DNA of 64,000 bases from contig NC_084774.1 in the NCBI RefSeq assembly GCF_028858725.1, forward strand, positions 1,576,001-1,640,000, in the 5' to 3' direction. The translations under genes and the position numbers were made by a program. Position 1 is the stretch's first letter, and every line of letters starts with the position of its first letter. Below the pieces are notes generated by a model, which was not told where the DNA came from, made no database searches, and saw only the letters and a program-made list of their open reading frames with translations. This DNA is from Colius striatus. Taxonomy: Eukaryota > Chordata > Aves > Coliiformes > Coliidae. Below, one piece after another: positions 43,311 to 56,000 of the stretch.

Positions 43311-44036
43311 TTCAAAACCTGCAGTTTATGATGCTCCCTGACGTGCCCCACGGCGCGGGCAGCCCCAGCCCTGTGTGCCCCTGCCCAGGGGCTGCACTGG
43401 GACCCTGGCATGGGGGCAGATGGCAGAGAGGTGGCTCCTCTGCAGCAGGAACCATTCCAGGGCCACCCCCTGCCCCGTGGGCCACTGCCCCAGCTGATGG
43501 AGGGGAGGGCAGCAGTTGGCACCTTCACCAGGTCATTCCTCCTCAGCCCCCCTTTTCCCCCACACCCGCTCTGCCTCAGCACAGGAGCTTCCCCGATCCC
43601 GCAGCAGCAGCCAGGGCTCGGGCTCCAGGGCCCCAGCCAGCACCCTGTGCCAGGCAGGAGCATCAGTGGGCAAAGCAGCAAGGGGGAAGTCCCAGGAGAA
43701 CCAACATCTCCAAGCAGCAGTGACAGCAAAGCAAAGGGTTTATGGTCTGAGCTCACTGTGGGCCTGGTCCCAGCTCAGACCCTCTCTCCAGTTCCTGCTG
43801 GACGGCGGCGAAAAGCAGAGCGGAGGGGAGAAGGGACACACTGCAGCTCCCACCAGCAGCTCTCAGTCTCTGCCCTGAGCCCACAGCTCAGGAAGGTGTT
43901 CCCAGAAGAACCTCAGCCCTTTCTTTCAGTAGGTAACATTCCCAAAGTCGGATGGCGTGGAGGGAACCTTCCCCACCCACCCCACGCTTTGCTGCTCCTT
44001 CCAGTGGCCCACGTCCCAGGGAGGGTGCCACGAGCC
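43311..44036 (-). other. PIGU: PIGU 3' UTR and candidate poly(A) site
   Basis: On the minus strand the sequence after the PIGU stop runs to CATAAA (plus 43325-43330). A GT-rich stretch with GTGTGTGTGC follows (plus about 43290-43303), a good cleavage context despite the variant hexamer. The inferred 3' UTR is about 720 bp. Confidence 0.5.
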
Positions 44037-47000
44037 TTACTTCAGCACCAGCATGGCCTCTGTGCCGTCGGGCCGCGTCAGGTGCAGCCCGTGGGTGAGG
44101 TAGTACTCCCTCCGCAGGAAGGCATAGAAATAATCCGAGACCAGCAGGATCTGCAGGGGCAGAGGTTCAGGCATCAGTGAGGGCTCAGAGCAAGGGGCGA
44201 GCTCTGACAGACCCTGGTGGGGTCTCAGCTGAGCTCTGTGCTCCCTCAGGCTTGTGGCATCATCTATCCACACTGGTCCTGAGCGAGTCTCTCCTCGTGA
44301 AGTTCCTCCCTGTGCTCCAGTGGAACATCCTGCGCTTGCCCTGGCTGAACCTCAGCAGGTTCCTCTGTGCCCAACCCTCAGCCTGTGCAGATGTGGCTGA
44401 CTGGCAGCTCAGTCTCTGGGGAATCAGTCAGTTTGGTGCCATCAGGGAACTTGCTGAGGGTCACTCTGTGCCCTCACCCAGGCCGCTGACGAAGCTCCAT
44501 CCCTGCGGAACCCCACTGGCCCCAGGCCTCTGGCCACACTGAGTGCTGGTGCACATCCAGCTGGATTGTTGAGCAACAGCTCAAAGCTCACCAGCCTCCC
44601 CCCTGGCAGCGTGGGTGAAGGCCAGGCAGCTGCAGCTGGGGCAGGGGGGAGGGAGCTGCTGGGCAGGACCCCCCAGAGCCCGCTGCTGCTGAGGGCACAC
44701 ACACACGTGCCCCTCTGCCCCGGCCACTCACCTGCCCAACGTTGAAAGTCAGAGTGATGGCGTAATAAAAATTGGAGTTGGCACTTCCTGCATAAATCCA
44801 GAGGTGCCACAGCACAGGGAACAGCAGGGAGCAGACAATGAGCACACAGGACAGGATGAAGATGTTCCGGAGGACTGCAAAAGAAACCCAGGTGTCAGTG
44901 AGCAGCCAGCAGTGGCAGCCCGGGATGTGCAGCGCGGGGAGGCACCTGCCCCACACACACTCCTCTCCACTCTCACAGGGATGGAGAATTTCCTGGGCAG
45001 CTTTTCTAAGGAAATCACTCTCCTCCCCTTTAAAACAAACACTTCTGCCTTTGCCTGACTGTGGAATCACAGCCTCATCCACGGTTTGGGTTCCAAGGGC
45101 CCTTAAAAGCTCATCTTAAAAGCCCATCTCATCCCACCTCCTCCCACCAGCCCAGGCTGCTCCCAGCCCCATCCAACCTGGCCTGGAACACTCCCAGGGA
45201 TGGGGCAGCCATGGCCTCTCTGGGCAGCCTGTGCCAGGGCCTCACCACTCACAGGGAAGAGCTTCTTCCTGATGTCTGATCTTCCCTTTGTCAGTTTGGA
45301 GCCATCACCCTTTGTCCTGTCACTCCAGGCCGTTGGACAAAGTTCCTCCTCAGCTTTCTTGCTGGCCCCTTTAGGGACTGGAGGCTGCTCTAAGAGGCTT
45401 CTCCAGGCTGAACCACCCCTACTCTCAGGCTGTCTCCATGCAGGAGGTGCTCCCTCAGACCACCTTTGTGATGTACAAATCTCCTGTGTACATCTCCTCA
45501 TCTGTATGTCTTTCCTTCTAGGTCCTGCTTCCAAACGCTCTTCCTCAGAGGACTTTGGCTTTTTGGTGTCTGCCCTATAGCAAGTAGCCTGGCAGGGGGG
45601 GTCACAGCAAGGAACACCAGGAAAAGCACAGTGCTCCAAGTCTCCCCAGCACAGCACGTTCCAGGGACTGGGTCTGAAAATCATCCAGGAGCTCTCTGGT
45701 GATTTAAACAGCTAAAGAGGTTCTGTATGAAGCATTTAACAAAAAGTTGGAGTGAATCAGTTACTTTCACTCTAAGCAAACAGGCAGATGCAAACCAAAG
45801 CAGCACTGCAGGCTGCAGGGCTTGAAGGACTCGCCAGGAGCAGGAGCAATGTTCAGGCTGCACAGCCTCAGAGGGCAGAGAAGCACAGATGCACTTCAAA
45901 TAAGCCACATCCCTTGTGCAGGGCTGGAAAAGGTTCTCACACAAAAGCTCATCTTCAGACCAACTTAAAGAGAAGGGGATGACAAGGCACAAGTGAAAAC
46001 TCCCTTCTTGAGCAATTTCATCCCTGGTGCTAAAGACACATCACAAGTGTGTCAGCAGAAAAACGCAGCCCCTTCCAGACACCCCACGGAGGCTGCAGGC
46101 ACCAGTCTGCTTTGGCTTCTGGCGACAATTGTTGGGCAGGCCTTTCCCCATTCCAGGTAAGGAACAATCAAACACAGTGAACTCACATCTGTAAAGGTGG
46201 CTCCAGACTGGAAGGAAAGCCATGTACAGGGCAACGTCTCCCACCGTGGGGTAGGACTTGAAGATGGAAATGATGGCGATCTGGATGAACATGAAGAACA
46301 CAGGGTGTTCCCTGGAAGGGAAAAGACACAAAGGGTAAGAGAATGCAGAAGGGTCTCTCGAAATAAATATCAGCAAGGACACAAATGTGCTGTGGGACAG
46401 GCTCCAAGAGGCTCTCACACCCCTGTTCTCTCTGAGCAAGAGTGTCCAGAGCCAGGCACTGAACTGGGGAAGGGGCTGGAGCACAAGTGTGATGGGGAGG
46501 GGCTGAGGGAATGGGGGTGTTCAGCCTGGAGGAGCTGTAAGGTATCTGTGAGCTTCCATCAGACATCTGAGAGTACAAAAAGCAAGCAGAGAAATATACT
46601 TACTTCAGCTTTATTGCCAAGGGAACGGTGTAGAAGAACACGTTGATTTGAAACACACACACAAAGAACAGACTAAAGTGTTCAAACATCTCTGCAAAGA
46701 AGTACCAGAAAAGGCCAATGTTGGGGGTCAGATCTGGGACAGAGAGGCTGAAATTGGAAAAGAAAAAGTCAAGGTAATGTTTTCAAATGGCTGTTTTTCA
46801 TTGCCCTGCTTCTGCCACGTTAATTAACATTGTGTGCCTGGAGGGCCTGTCTTTTAAATCTCTGGAAGAGAAAGCAAAGGGGTGCAAACCTGGAGAGCAA
46901 ATGGCCTGATCCCTCCCTGTGCCCCAGCAGGACTCAGGCTGTGCCCAAGCAGACATTTCTCCTGAGATGAAAATCTCACAGCAGCTCAACAATCAAATCC

Positions 47001-50000
47001 ATTTCCCATTGGAAAATATCTCCTGTCTTCTCTAATTGTTGCTGTTACTTAACAGAAGCTGGCTAAGGCCTGCTCTCCTCCACAGCCCCCACAGTGCTGA
47101 GGACAAGGACAGGGGCACCTGTGTGTGACTTGCAAGAAACAACACAGGGGGCTCAGCAGAAAAATCAAGAATCTTTGTACTCACATAAACCCATAAACAG
47201 AGGGGATAAAATCCCAGGAGTTGAGCAGGAAGAAGGAGAGGCAGATGATGACCAGCAGGCTGCAGAGGTACAGGGCTGCATACTGCATGGTGTACAGCCA
47301 GAAGCTTTTGCTTTTCGGTTTTATCGGTATGAACTGACGCTGGAAATTAAACACAGGCAGATCCTCATCAGAAGGAAAGCCAGAGGCAAGCCCCAGTGCT
47401 CAGAGAAGGATTTTAAACCAAGGGAAGAAAGCATCAGAGGCTGGCACTGTGCCAGCTCTCCAGCACAATGTGCTTGATGTTCTTTACTGTGGCCAGCTAA
47501 GCCACACGCAGTACACACTCTGCCAGAACTGGGCTTGAACACACTGTGGCTAAGCTGGTCACTTCTGCTTGCAGCATGTCTCAGGCACTCCATGTGGGAC
47601 TTACCCATTTGTCTCTGTTTGCCATGCTGTCCTGCTGCCTGCCTGCTGCACAGACCCCCAGCAGCTGGGTGACTGAGCTCCACTCCACAGCCCCCACCCT
47701 GTGACACCAGCTCTCCAGCACACAGGCTGGCACTCATGCTCTGCTAAATCGGGGGGACAGCACAACCAGTGGGTTCCCAGGCACACAGGAGCCCTCCAGA
47801 AGATTGCCTCCTTGGATAGACACACTGCTGCAGTCCTGCCACATGTCCTGAGAGGTCAGCCACAAGCCCTTGCCACACAACGTGACATCCAGCTCTCTCA
47901 CTCCAATAGATGCATTTGTACTTTGTTGCCACTTCACTATGACTGGAGTTAAAAGAGAACAAATGAGACTAAATCAGAAAAAACATAAAGTAAATGCCCC
48001 TAAAATTTATCAAACTGAAAAAGCAACACTGAGGCTGCAGGAGCTCTTGTAAAGAGCAATAATGACAACTTTTCTGAACAGAAAAGTGAGAGCTATCCAT
48101 GCCAGAGGGGCAGGGGCACAGATGGACTCATCCCCTGCTCTCTTTTGGAGCTCTGAGAATATGCTGTAATGAACCTGGAGTTAAGGTGCAGTTCTGCAGG
48201 TGTTCAGCTGAGGGGAGACAGGAGCACTCTCTGCTGCTCACCGACAGGAGGCTGCAGGGAGCTGGGAGTCAGTCTCTTCTCCCAAGTAACAAGAGATAGG
48301 ACAAGAGGAAACAGCCTCACATTGCCCCAGGGGAGGTTGAGGTTGGAGCTGAGGCAGAACTGTTTCCCTGAGAGGGGTGTCAGCCCTGTGCCAGGCTGCC
48401 CAGGGAGCTGGGGCAGTGCCCAGCCCTGGAGGGATCCCAAAGCCCTGGAGCTGAGGTGCTGAGGGCTGTGGCTCAGTGCTGGGCTGGGCAGGGTGAGGGC
48501 AGGGCTGGGACTGCAGCAGCTTCAAGGGCTTTTCCAGCCACAAGGATTCTGACTCTTGTTTAAGTATTGTTTGTAGTATCAACACAAGACCTTAGAGAGA
48601 GACCAGTGGGAAGCAAGCAGGCAAATGGGACAAACCCACTCAGCAGCAGAGAGCTCTGAGGCTGAGCCCTGTCTGCAGATGTGCCTGTCAGCTTGCTGCT
48701 GGGCTGAAGCAGTGTCTGTCTGTACCCAGGAAAGACTGAGGTTAGTCCTGCTGGAATTGAGGGTCCTGTTAACAGGGAGGCAGAAAGGCCAAGGGCAAGC
48801 ACGTGCCTTGGGCCACTAAAGCCCAAAGCAGTAGTTCCAAGTTTGATTTGAACATACAGGTTCTCACTCAAACTCTCCAGGTCTCAAATCCTCATTGCCA
48901 GTCACACACACAAAGATGAGCACTTATTTCAGGCAAGCTAAACACCATTTAGTTCTGTAGATGACTCTCTGCTCTCTTCTCTCTGTACACAGGCATCCCT
49001 ATTAGGCTTCAAACTCTCTATGGCTTGAGAAGAGTGACTTTTGCTGGAACTCAGGACTGGCCAGACTCCCCCCTCAATAGGTAAGGACTCCCTGCACTGC
49101 TACAAGAAGACAACAGGTATCAACAGTTAGAAACCATCTACCTGGAGAAGGTAAAGGAGTGCTGGAGCAAACAATGTCAGAGGGTAGAGTGACTGGTATG
49201 TTGCCAGGGCCAAGAACACAGCACTGAGGAAGGCACTACCTGCAAAGAAAACAAAACCCATGCTCATTTGAAAGGATGAAAATATTCTTCTGAGAACACT
49301 AACAGAATCAGTCTCTATCAGGTTTCTTTGCAATGTCTGGGCACTGCTGGAGACAAGAGAGGCTGACCCTTCCTCTGACCCAGCAGAGAACTCCAGACAC
49401 TTGTGTGTCACACAGATCACATATGCTAAAGGCCTTTGGCCATGGGGAGGCACAAAAGAGACAGAAAGCTGGCATGATGCACAACATGCATGAAGCAGAC
49501 TCTGGTGTTATTCAGCTATGCTGGTACAGGTCTGTGGTTACTCTTTGTGCTTCCCCACAGCTCAATCAGCTCACACCTCTGAGTGACAGCCAAGTAACAG
49601 CTGCAGGCAACTGCTGGCTTTTGAATAAAAGTGCAAAGACACAGCTGGAAAAGAGAAGGGATTTCCCATTAGGGAGGAGGCAGCAGGGTGTCATGTCCTC
49701 CTACACACAGAAATCATCTCCTCATCCACCTGAAGTCAGCTGGGAGAAGGAGGCAGCTTTCAGAGATGAAACTCTGAGGTGAAGGGAAGTTTTGACTTGA
49801 CTGTCACATCTCTTGAGCTCAACTTCAGAGAATTTGAACCTTGTTCCAGTCCTGTTCCTGCTGCATTTTACTGAGATCTTTGTAGCAGTGTCAAATTCCA
49901 CCTTCATTTAACTTCTGCTCTTTACAGAAAGCCATGCAGACCCATTTCTAACTCAGTGCCTTACCTTTTATTGTAGCCAAAATGAAGAAGGCGATGACAG

Positions 50001-53000
50001 TGTTGTTGATGGCACAGGTGGACTTTGCCACACAGGACAGCACAGTGTAGGGATTTAACAGGTAGCTGAAAAAGAGCAAAGCTCCAGTTACAGCCACAGG
50101 AGACAGCATCTCATGGAAGAGGTGTTCAAAGGAAAAGCAGGTCCCTTTTACCTTTTCTTCTGGTTTATTTGCATTTGGTGGGATCCTCTGGCCACCAAAT
50201 TAACTCAGCTGAGCAAAGCCTTCAGTCTGGAGCAAAACTGATCTTTGGCTCGTAGCCTTGGACACAGTGGCCCCAGGGAGCACACTCAGGAAAAGCAGGT
50301 GGCTGGGGAGGTGTCCAAAATGCAAGCTTTAGCTTGGAAAATTACCAAATTACTACAAAAAAAGTCTGTTGCTTTGCTGAAAGGTTGTGAATGCATTCAG
50401 TCACACCTAGGATGACTTGGGCCAAAGCAAATTCCTACTGCCACTCACATCCACTGGCAGAGGTGACAAAAAGCAGATAACGTGATGGAAACACATCCTG
50501 AGACATCTGCAGCTTCCCCCAACCTTGTGCACTCCTGCTGTGGCAGAGCAATCATTTTTGCTCACCAGGGCATGATCTGAGCCCCAAACCAGCCAGCCAT
50601 GGAAATCTGGGATGTTTTCATTGGCATTACGGAAAGACAGCAAATTTTGCAGCCCACACCAGGACAGGTACAATGTAACCGTGGGAAGGTGCTGCAATGT
50701 TGCATCCCAACCAGGCTGAGATGTATCAGCTCTGTCCTTCTGCCTCTGGGGAACTGACCCTTTGGCACAATTCACACAGAAATACAAGACAGTAACAACT
50801 TGTCTCATGGCAAACTCTGAGACAGAGTCATTCCCTGAATAACTGATGTCAAAACCCCAGTGAAGAAGGCAAGCCTTTGATGTTTGCACTTTGGTTGTGC
50901 ATTATTTATTGTGGCTGAAGCTGGAATGTTTAGTATTCAGAAGGACATCAGTAGGTGACGTTCCTGAGGTGACAACCTGAACACGTCACAACTCCAGCGT
51001 CCCAGAATCGCTTACAGCAATTCAGACACATTTGGCAATCGTGTTCAAGTGCTGAAAGAGTCTCCTGCTTTTTCTGCACAGGCTCTGGAGGCATTTGGGA
51101 GGCAGAGAATGGGTTTTGGCAAAATAAACAGGAATGTGATGTGTGCAGACACAACGTTCCTGCTACCAAGTTACTGACCTCGCCCTCCTGAGGCAGCCCT
51201 AGGCAGCCTGAGCGAACTCACTTGCTGGCAACAAGCATTTGCCAAAGCATCTGCTTTTCAGTCTGAGTACTCAGGGCTGTGGGGATTTGGATGCTTCTGA
51301 GGAAAAAGCAAATCTTCAACAAATATGGAAGCCCCAGGTCAGGCAGATAAAAGCCACAGGGAGCTGAGGAGGGGAAGCAGCAGGTGAGCAGCAATACTTA
51401 CAACAGTGCTACCTTGAGGGGGATGTAGTGCATTTCCATGGGAGTCTGGATGAGTTCAGCCACATCTGGTGCATATTTATCCAGCTCTATGAGAAGCTTC
51501 TGCTTTTTGAACTGAACAAGGGAGAAGAACCAAAGACTGTCAAATGAGGAAAGTCATTATTCCTTACTTCTCAGCATTTGCATTACTGTAGCACAAACAG
51601 GAGCCCCAGGCACAAGCCAAAACTGGCACCATGTGAGGTGGAGCACACACAGAATGAACCCACCCCCCTATTCCCAAACACTTGATTGAAGTGGAAGTCA
51701 GGAGGAAGCAGATGATCTCTGCTTCTTTCAGCTTCCTTAATTCCCCGTGTCTAGCTCTTGACACGACCTCTCAGTGAATTCAGCACGTGGGAGTTTGATG
51801 CTTTCCATCTTCCTAAAGCCTGTCTCCAGTGAAAAGCTGCCTGTATAAATTCACTGTTCAGCAAACAAGCCCCTGAGACACGAGGCACGGGAGTATTCAG
51901 TCTGCATTGTTCTCAGGATGGGTACCTCTATGCCAACTCTTTTGAGTCCTTACAGAAGATGGGTTACAGAGATTTTATGATGCTCTCTATGGAGACAAAA
52001 AACCTGAATTACAAACTCCTGAAGCATGTCACATGAGACAGAGGAGAGGCAACAAACTCCTGATGAGCAAAGTAACTCTCATGCAGGGTTTTTACACATC
52101 TGCAGCTCTGTCAGGAGTTACTTCTTCAACCTCAGAGGCAGAGGACAGGGAACAAGCATGCAGCTGGAGGGGGATCACACAGCTGCTGTAGGAAATGCAG
52201 TCTCCATGTTCCTGTTGACACTGAATCTCTGCCCCTCTACGATTGCAGAGAGCACAGCACAGTTCCCACAAAACCTCTGAGCTGCTTATGTGACAGCAGG
52301 GAGGAATCACTCAACTCCAAATACATGTACTTATTGTTTGAAGGGAAGAAGTAGTATTTGGGGCCAGGCAAGGTGAAAACCTTGCTCACTAGAGTGATTT
52401 ATGTCACCTTAGCATCCTTGGAAGGTTTTATTCTTTCCTTTACATGCTTTCAGTCTGTGCATTAACTCATACTGTGTGTAAACACAAACCCTGCTCAAAG
52501 TAAAACATTCCAGCCTTTAGCTAGAAAAGGGACAGAAGATTGCAGTAGGAGTAGAGGCGAGAAAACGGAGTGCTCAAGTCTTGCCAAATCCACAGTCCAG
52601 TAATTACATACTGCAAAGTGCCCCAACAACTGGAGGCAGGTTTGCAGTCCATGTTCCAAACCCTCACATCTCCTCCTGTGTACTATGGCCCTGTCTGCAT
52701 TTCATTGCCTACTGTGTTCCCACAAATATCTCAACTTCTCTGTAATCCCTCCAGACCAAAGAACCCACACTGCTGTCATCACCAGCCAAGTGCAGTGTGA
52801 TGCTGCAGGCACCAGCAATGCTGCCAGCCCCAAACTGCAAATACCTCACTTGTTTACCACCTTTACTTCCCATGCTCATTGATCATCCAGATATGATCAC
52901 ATCTACTGCAACAGGACTGGGTGACACCACACCCTCTGGCATGTATCTTCTTGGGTACAGAATAACTATACCTGCTGGGAGAAGAGGACCAGCAACGCTA

Positions 53001-56000
53001 ACAAGTCAGCTTACCACAACTTTGTTGAAGTCCTGGATGGCCAAGTAGAGGGCAACAGCAGTTAGCACATCAGTTATCTACAAAAGCAAGGCAGAGACAG
53101 ACTGGCTGTAAGCAAAATAAGCACAGGGAGAAAAGGATATTGGACAGTACTGCAGTGCTAAACAAGGACTCTGATCTGACTCAGCTCGGGAGAAGTAAAA
53201 ATAAGCTTTAAAAACAGCAGATTGCTGCTTTGGACACTGTGCTCACACACCACCCCTTAACCTTGAAGCCACGAGCTGTATCCAAGAGGGTAATATTTAC
53301 AAAACAAGAGAATGGGGAGTCAAGGGGAAAGAAATTGCTCATAGAAAGAGGTATGGGGGGGTAAAGGGGGGAATCATTGGTGCAATTAGAGCATAGGCAA
53401 CAGTGGGGCAGTGCCCAGCTGGCTAAACCCACCTGCCCACTAACCCAGCATGACAGTGCCTGGAGCTGCCCAGAATTCCCAGGCAGCAGCAGGACATCTG
53501 CGACTGCACTGGAGCCCAGCACAGATGCTGTCAGCTCTGCATGAGCCCTGCCTTGGCTGCCCAGGGGCTCCTCAGGTGCCAGGGACAGACAGCTCTGTGG
53601 TTCCTGTCCTCCTCAACCATGAGAGCTCAGGGAACAGTTTATGAGAGACATCTGGAGGACAAACCCACTGGCACTCTCTTTGCAGGCCTGGGGTTTGGCA
53701 GTGGGTTTTAGTGAGGAATACTGCAGTGCAGGGATTAGGCTGGGGGACACAAGACATTCTGACCTGCAAGAGGGAACCTTTGAAACCAAATGCCACCTGC
53801 TCATCCCTCACTGGGGTTACACATCTAACCAAGAACTCAACCAAGAAAGAATATGTACAAGAAGGGAAAAGCTCAAATGTCAGATGGCAGAGGCAAAGCT
53901 GCCTTTCTAATTAAACTGAGCTCAGTAGGAACCTGAACTACAGAGAAGATGAAGGTCCCTGATTCCTGCAGGAGTAGAAGGAAAGTTTCAGTCTCATGTG
54001 GCCTCTCAGGAGGAGCTTCCCAGGAGCACTCACCATGAACACCAGCTCAGCATACTCAGTCAGGAAGTGGAAGAGATAGATTATCAGTGGAGTCTAAAAG
54101 AGAGCAGAAGGGAAATCCATGTCAAATGTTGCCTTGATAAAACACCTGGTGATTTGATGAGGACTCTGAGAGGCTGCAGAAGGTCATTTTCCTCAGCCTC
54201 TTCCCCTGAGCAAAGTGATTAACCAAAGCACACTTACTGGTGGCTTTTTTCCTTGCAAAGTTCTCAACACACTTTACAGAAGACACCACCAATTCTCAGA
54301 ACTATATTCAACTCCAGCTTCTCAGCTCAGCCAGTGCAGTGGGAGAGTTCCAACACAAAGCATATCAACAGTAGCTTTAGAAAACAGGTTTTTCTCTACA
54401 GAATCAGTTTTTTTCCAGGTTGTTTGCAGGTACTTTTGAAAGCATTTCCTACATAGCTGGGTTCCCTCTTTAACCTGCTGTTCAGATGAGTCTAAAAGAT
54501 AAAGCAGTAGGACTACAGTACTATAATCTCTTACTCCTACAGCTTTTCTTTCCCAGGATAAGCACAGGAGCTTGCTTCTGAGTGATTCCTGGGACAGAAA
54601 AGCTTAATCAGGAAGTCCAGTGTGCATGGTGTGCATTCAGTCTTCACTGTGAGACAACAGGCTTCTTGTTAAATGCCTTTAAAAATAATGTGATGATACA
54701 AATAAGCAAGGGAAAACATTTCCCAGACTGAGAGAAAACTGTTTAATGAGAGATAATTTATTGGAGAAAAACAAGATTTCAGAGACATCCAACATTAACT
54801 GTCTCAGCCTGAGGTGATATGATGTATAAATGAACCTTCATAGACAGGAGGCAAGCCCAGGGCACAAAACCCCAGGGGTGCCCAAGTGTTTGGAGGAGTG
54901 AGGTGTTTTCAGGATGAGGAATGAAAGTACTGAGGTGTTTTCAAGATGAGGAATGAAAGTAGTGCATGCTTGTGCTGCTGTTAATATTTCTGCAAGTGCA
55001 GAAACTCAAGGTGCTGCTACCCAATAAAGTTGTGTTCAGGCTCATGATGACAGTCTCTGTCCCTGCTCCACCTTCAGCTGACAGAAACATCTGGGTGTGA
55101 GCAGAGGCTTTGACTTGTTATAGATTTCCCATCTTTCAGGCTCTCCTTCTGCCTGAGAATCTTACAACATCTATGACCTGCACAGTACTGAGTTACTCTG
55201 TGCTGAACTGCATCTCCTCAGCATTTGGGGTTGGATCAGATGATCTTTCGAGGTCCCTTTCAACCCTTAAGATTCTGTGATCGTGCCAGTCACCACACAC
55301 ACAACTACTGCACGGACAACTGCATGACTCCAAGGTCTCCAAAGTCTCTGGGACAAGGTGGGGCTTCAGCCTTTGCTGTGGGCAGTAAGATCAAGGAACC
55401 TGACTATCATATTGAAAATGAAGCCTACTGACCTCATGAAAAACAGCTCCAGAGTACGGTGAGACCCCCAAATCCAGCAGAGCCAATCCTTCGACCACTG
55501 AAAGGTACAAAAGGCCTGTGTTAGAACCCTGCCACATGGGAATAGCCCATGATGGTAAAAGTAGAGCTTCCAAAACAGTCACACTCCCAAGAACCTCAGC
55601 CTGAGTGGCTGTCTGAGTGGGTGACACAAAACCCCACGCAGCCAGAGACCAGCCAGAATGGGTTGCTCCCTTTAGCTGCCAGACAAACCTCCTTACTGAC
55701 AGAAGGGTCAGCTCAGATCCATTTCTTTGTTTCAGCTACAGAATTATTACAGCTGCAATGTTCTGTGCTTGGTGATATACAAACCACACAAAGGATATTT
55801 ACTGATTTTGGTCCCCTGTTCTGTGAGACATGGAATCTGTGCTGCAGAAATACTTCACTCTAAGAGGATATATCACCGTGTAATACAGAATTGGAACCGT
55901 TTTGCCTGATTAGATGTAGAGAGACCTGAAACATCCAAAAGCACCATAAAAGAGCAGAAACAAATACACATTACACACACAGAAACTAAAACTTTATCCA

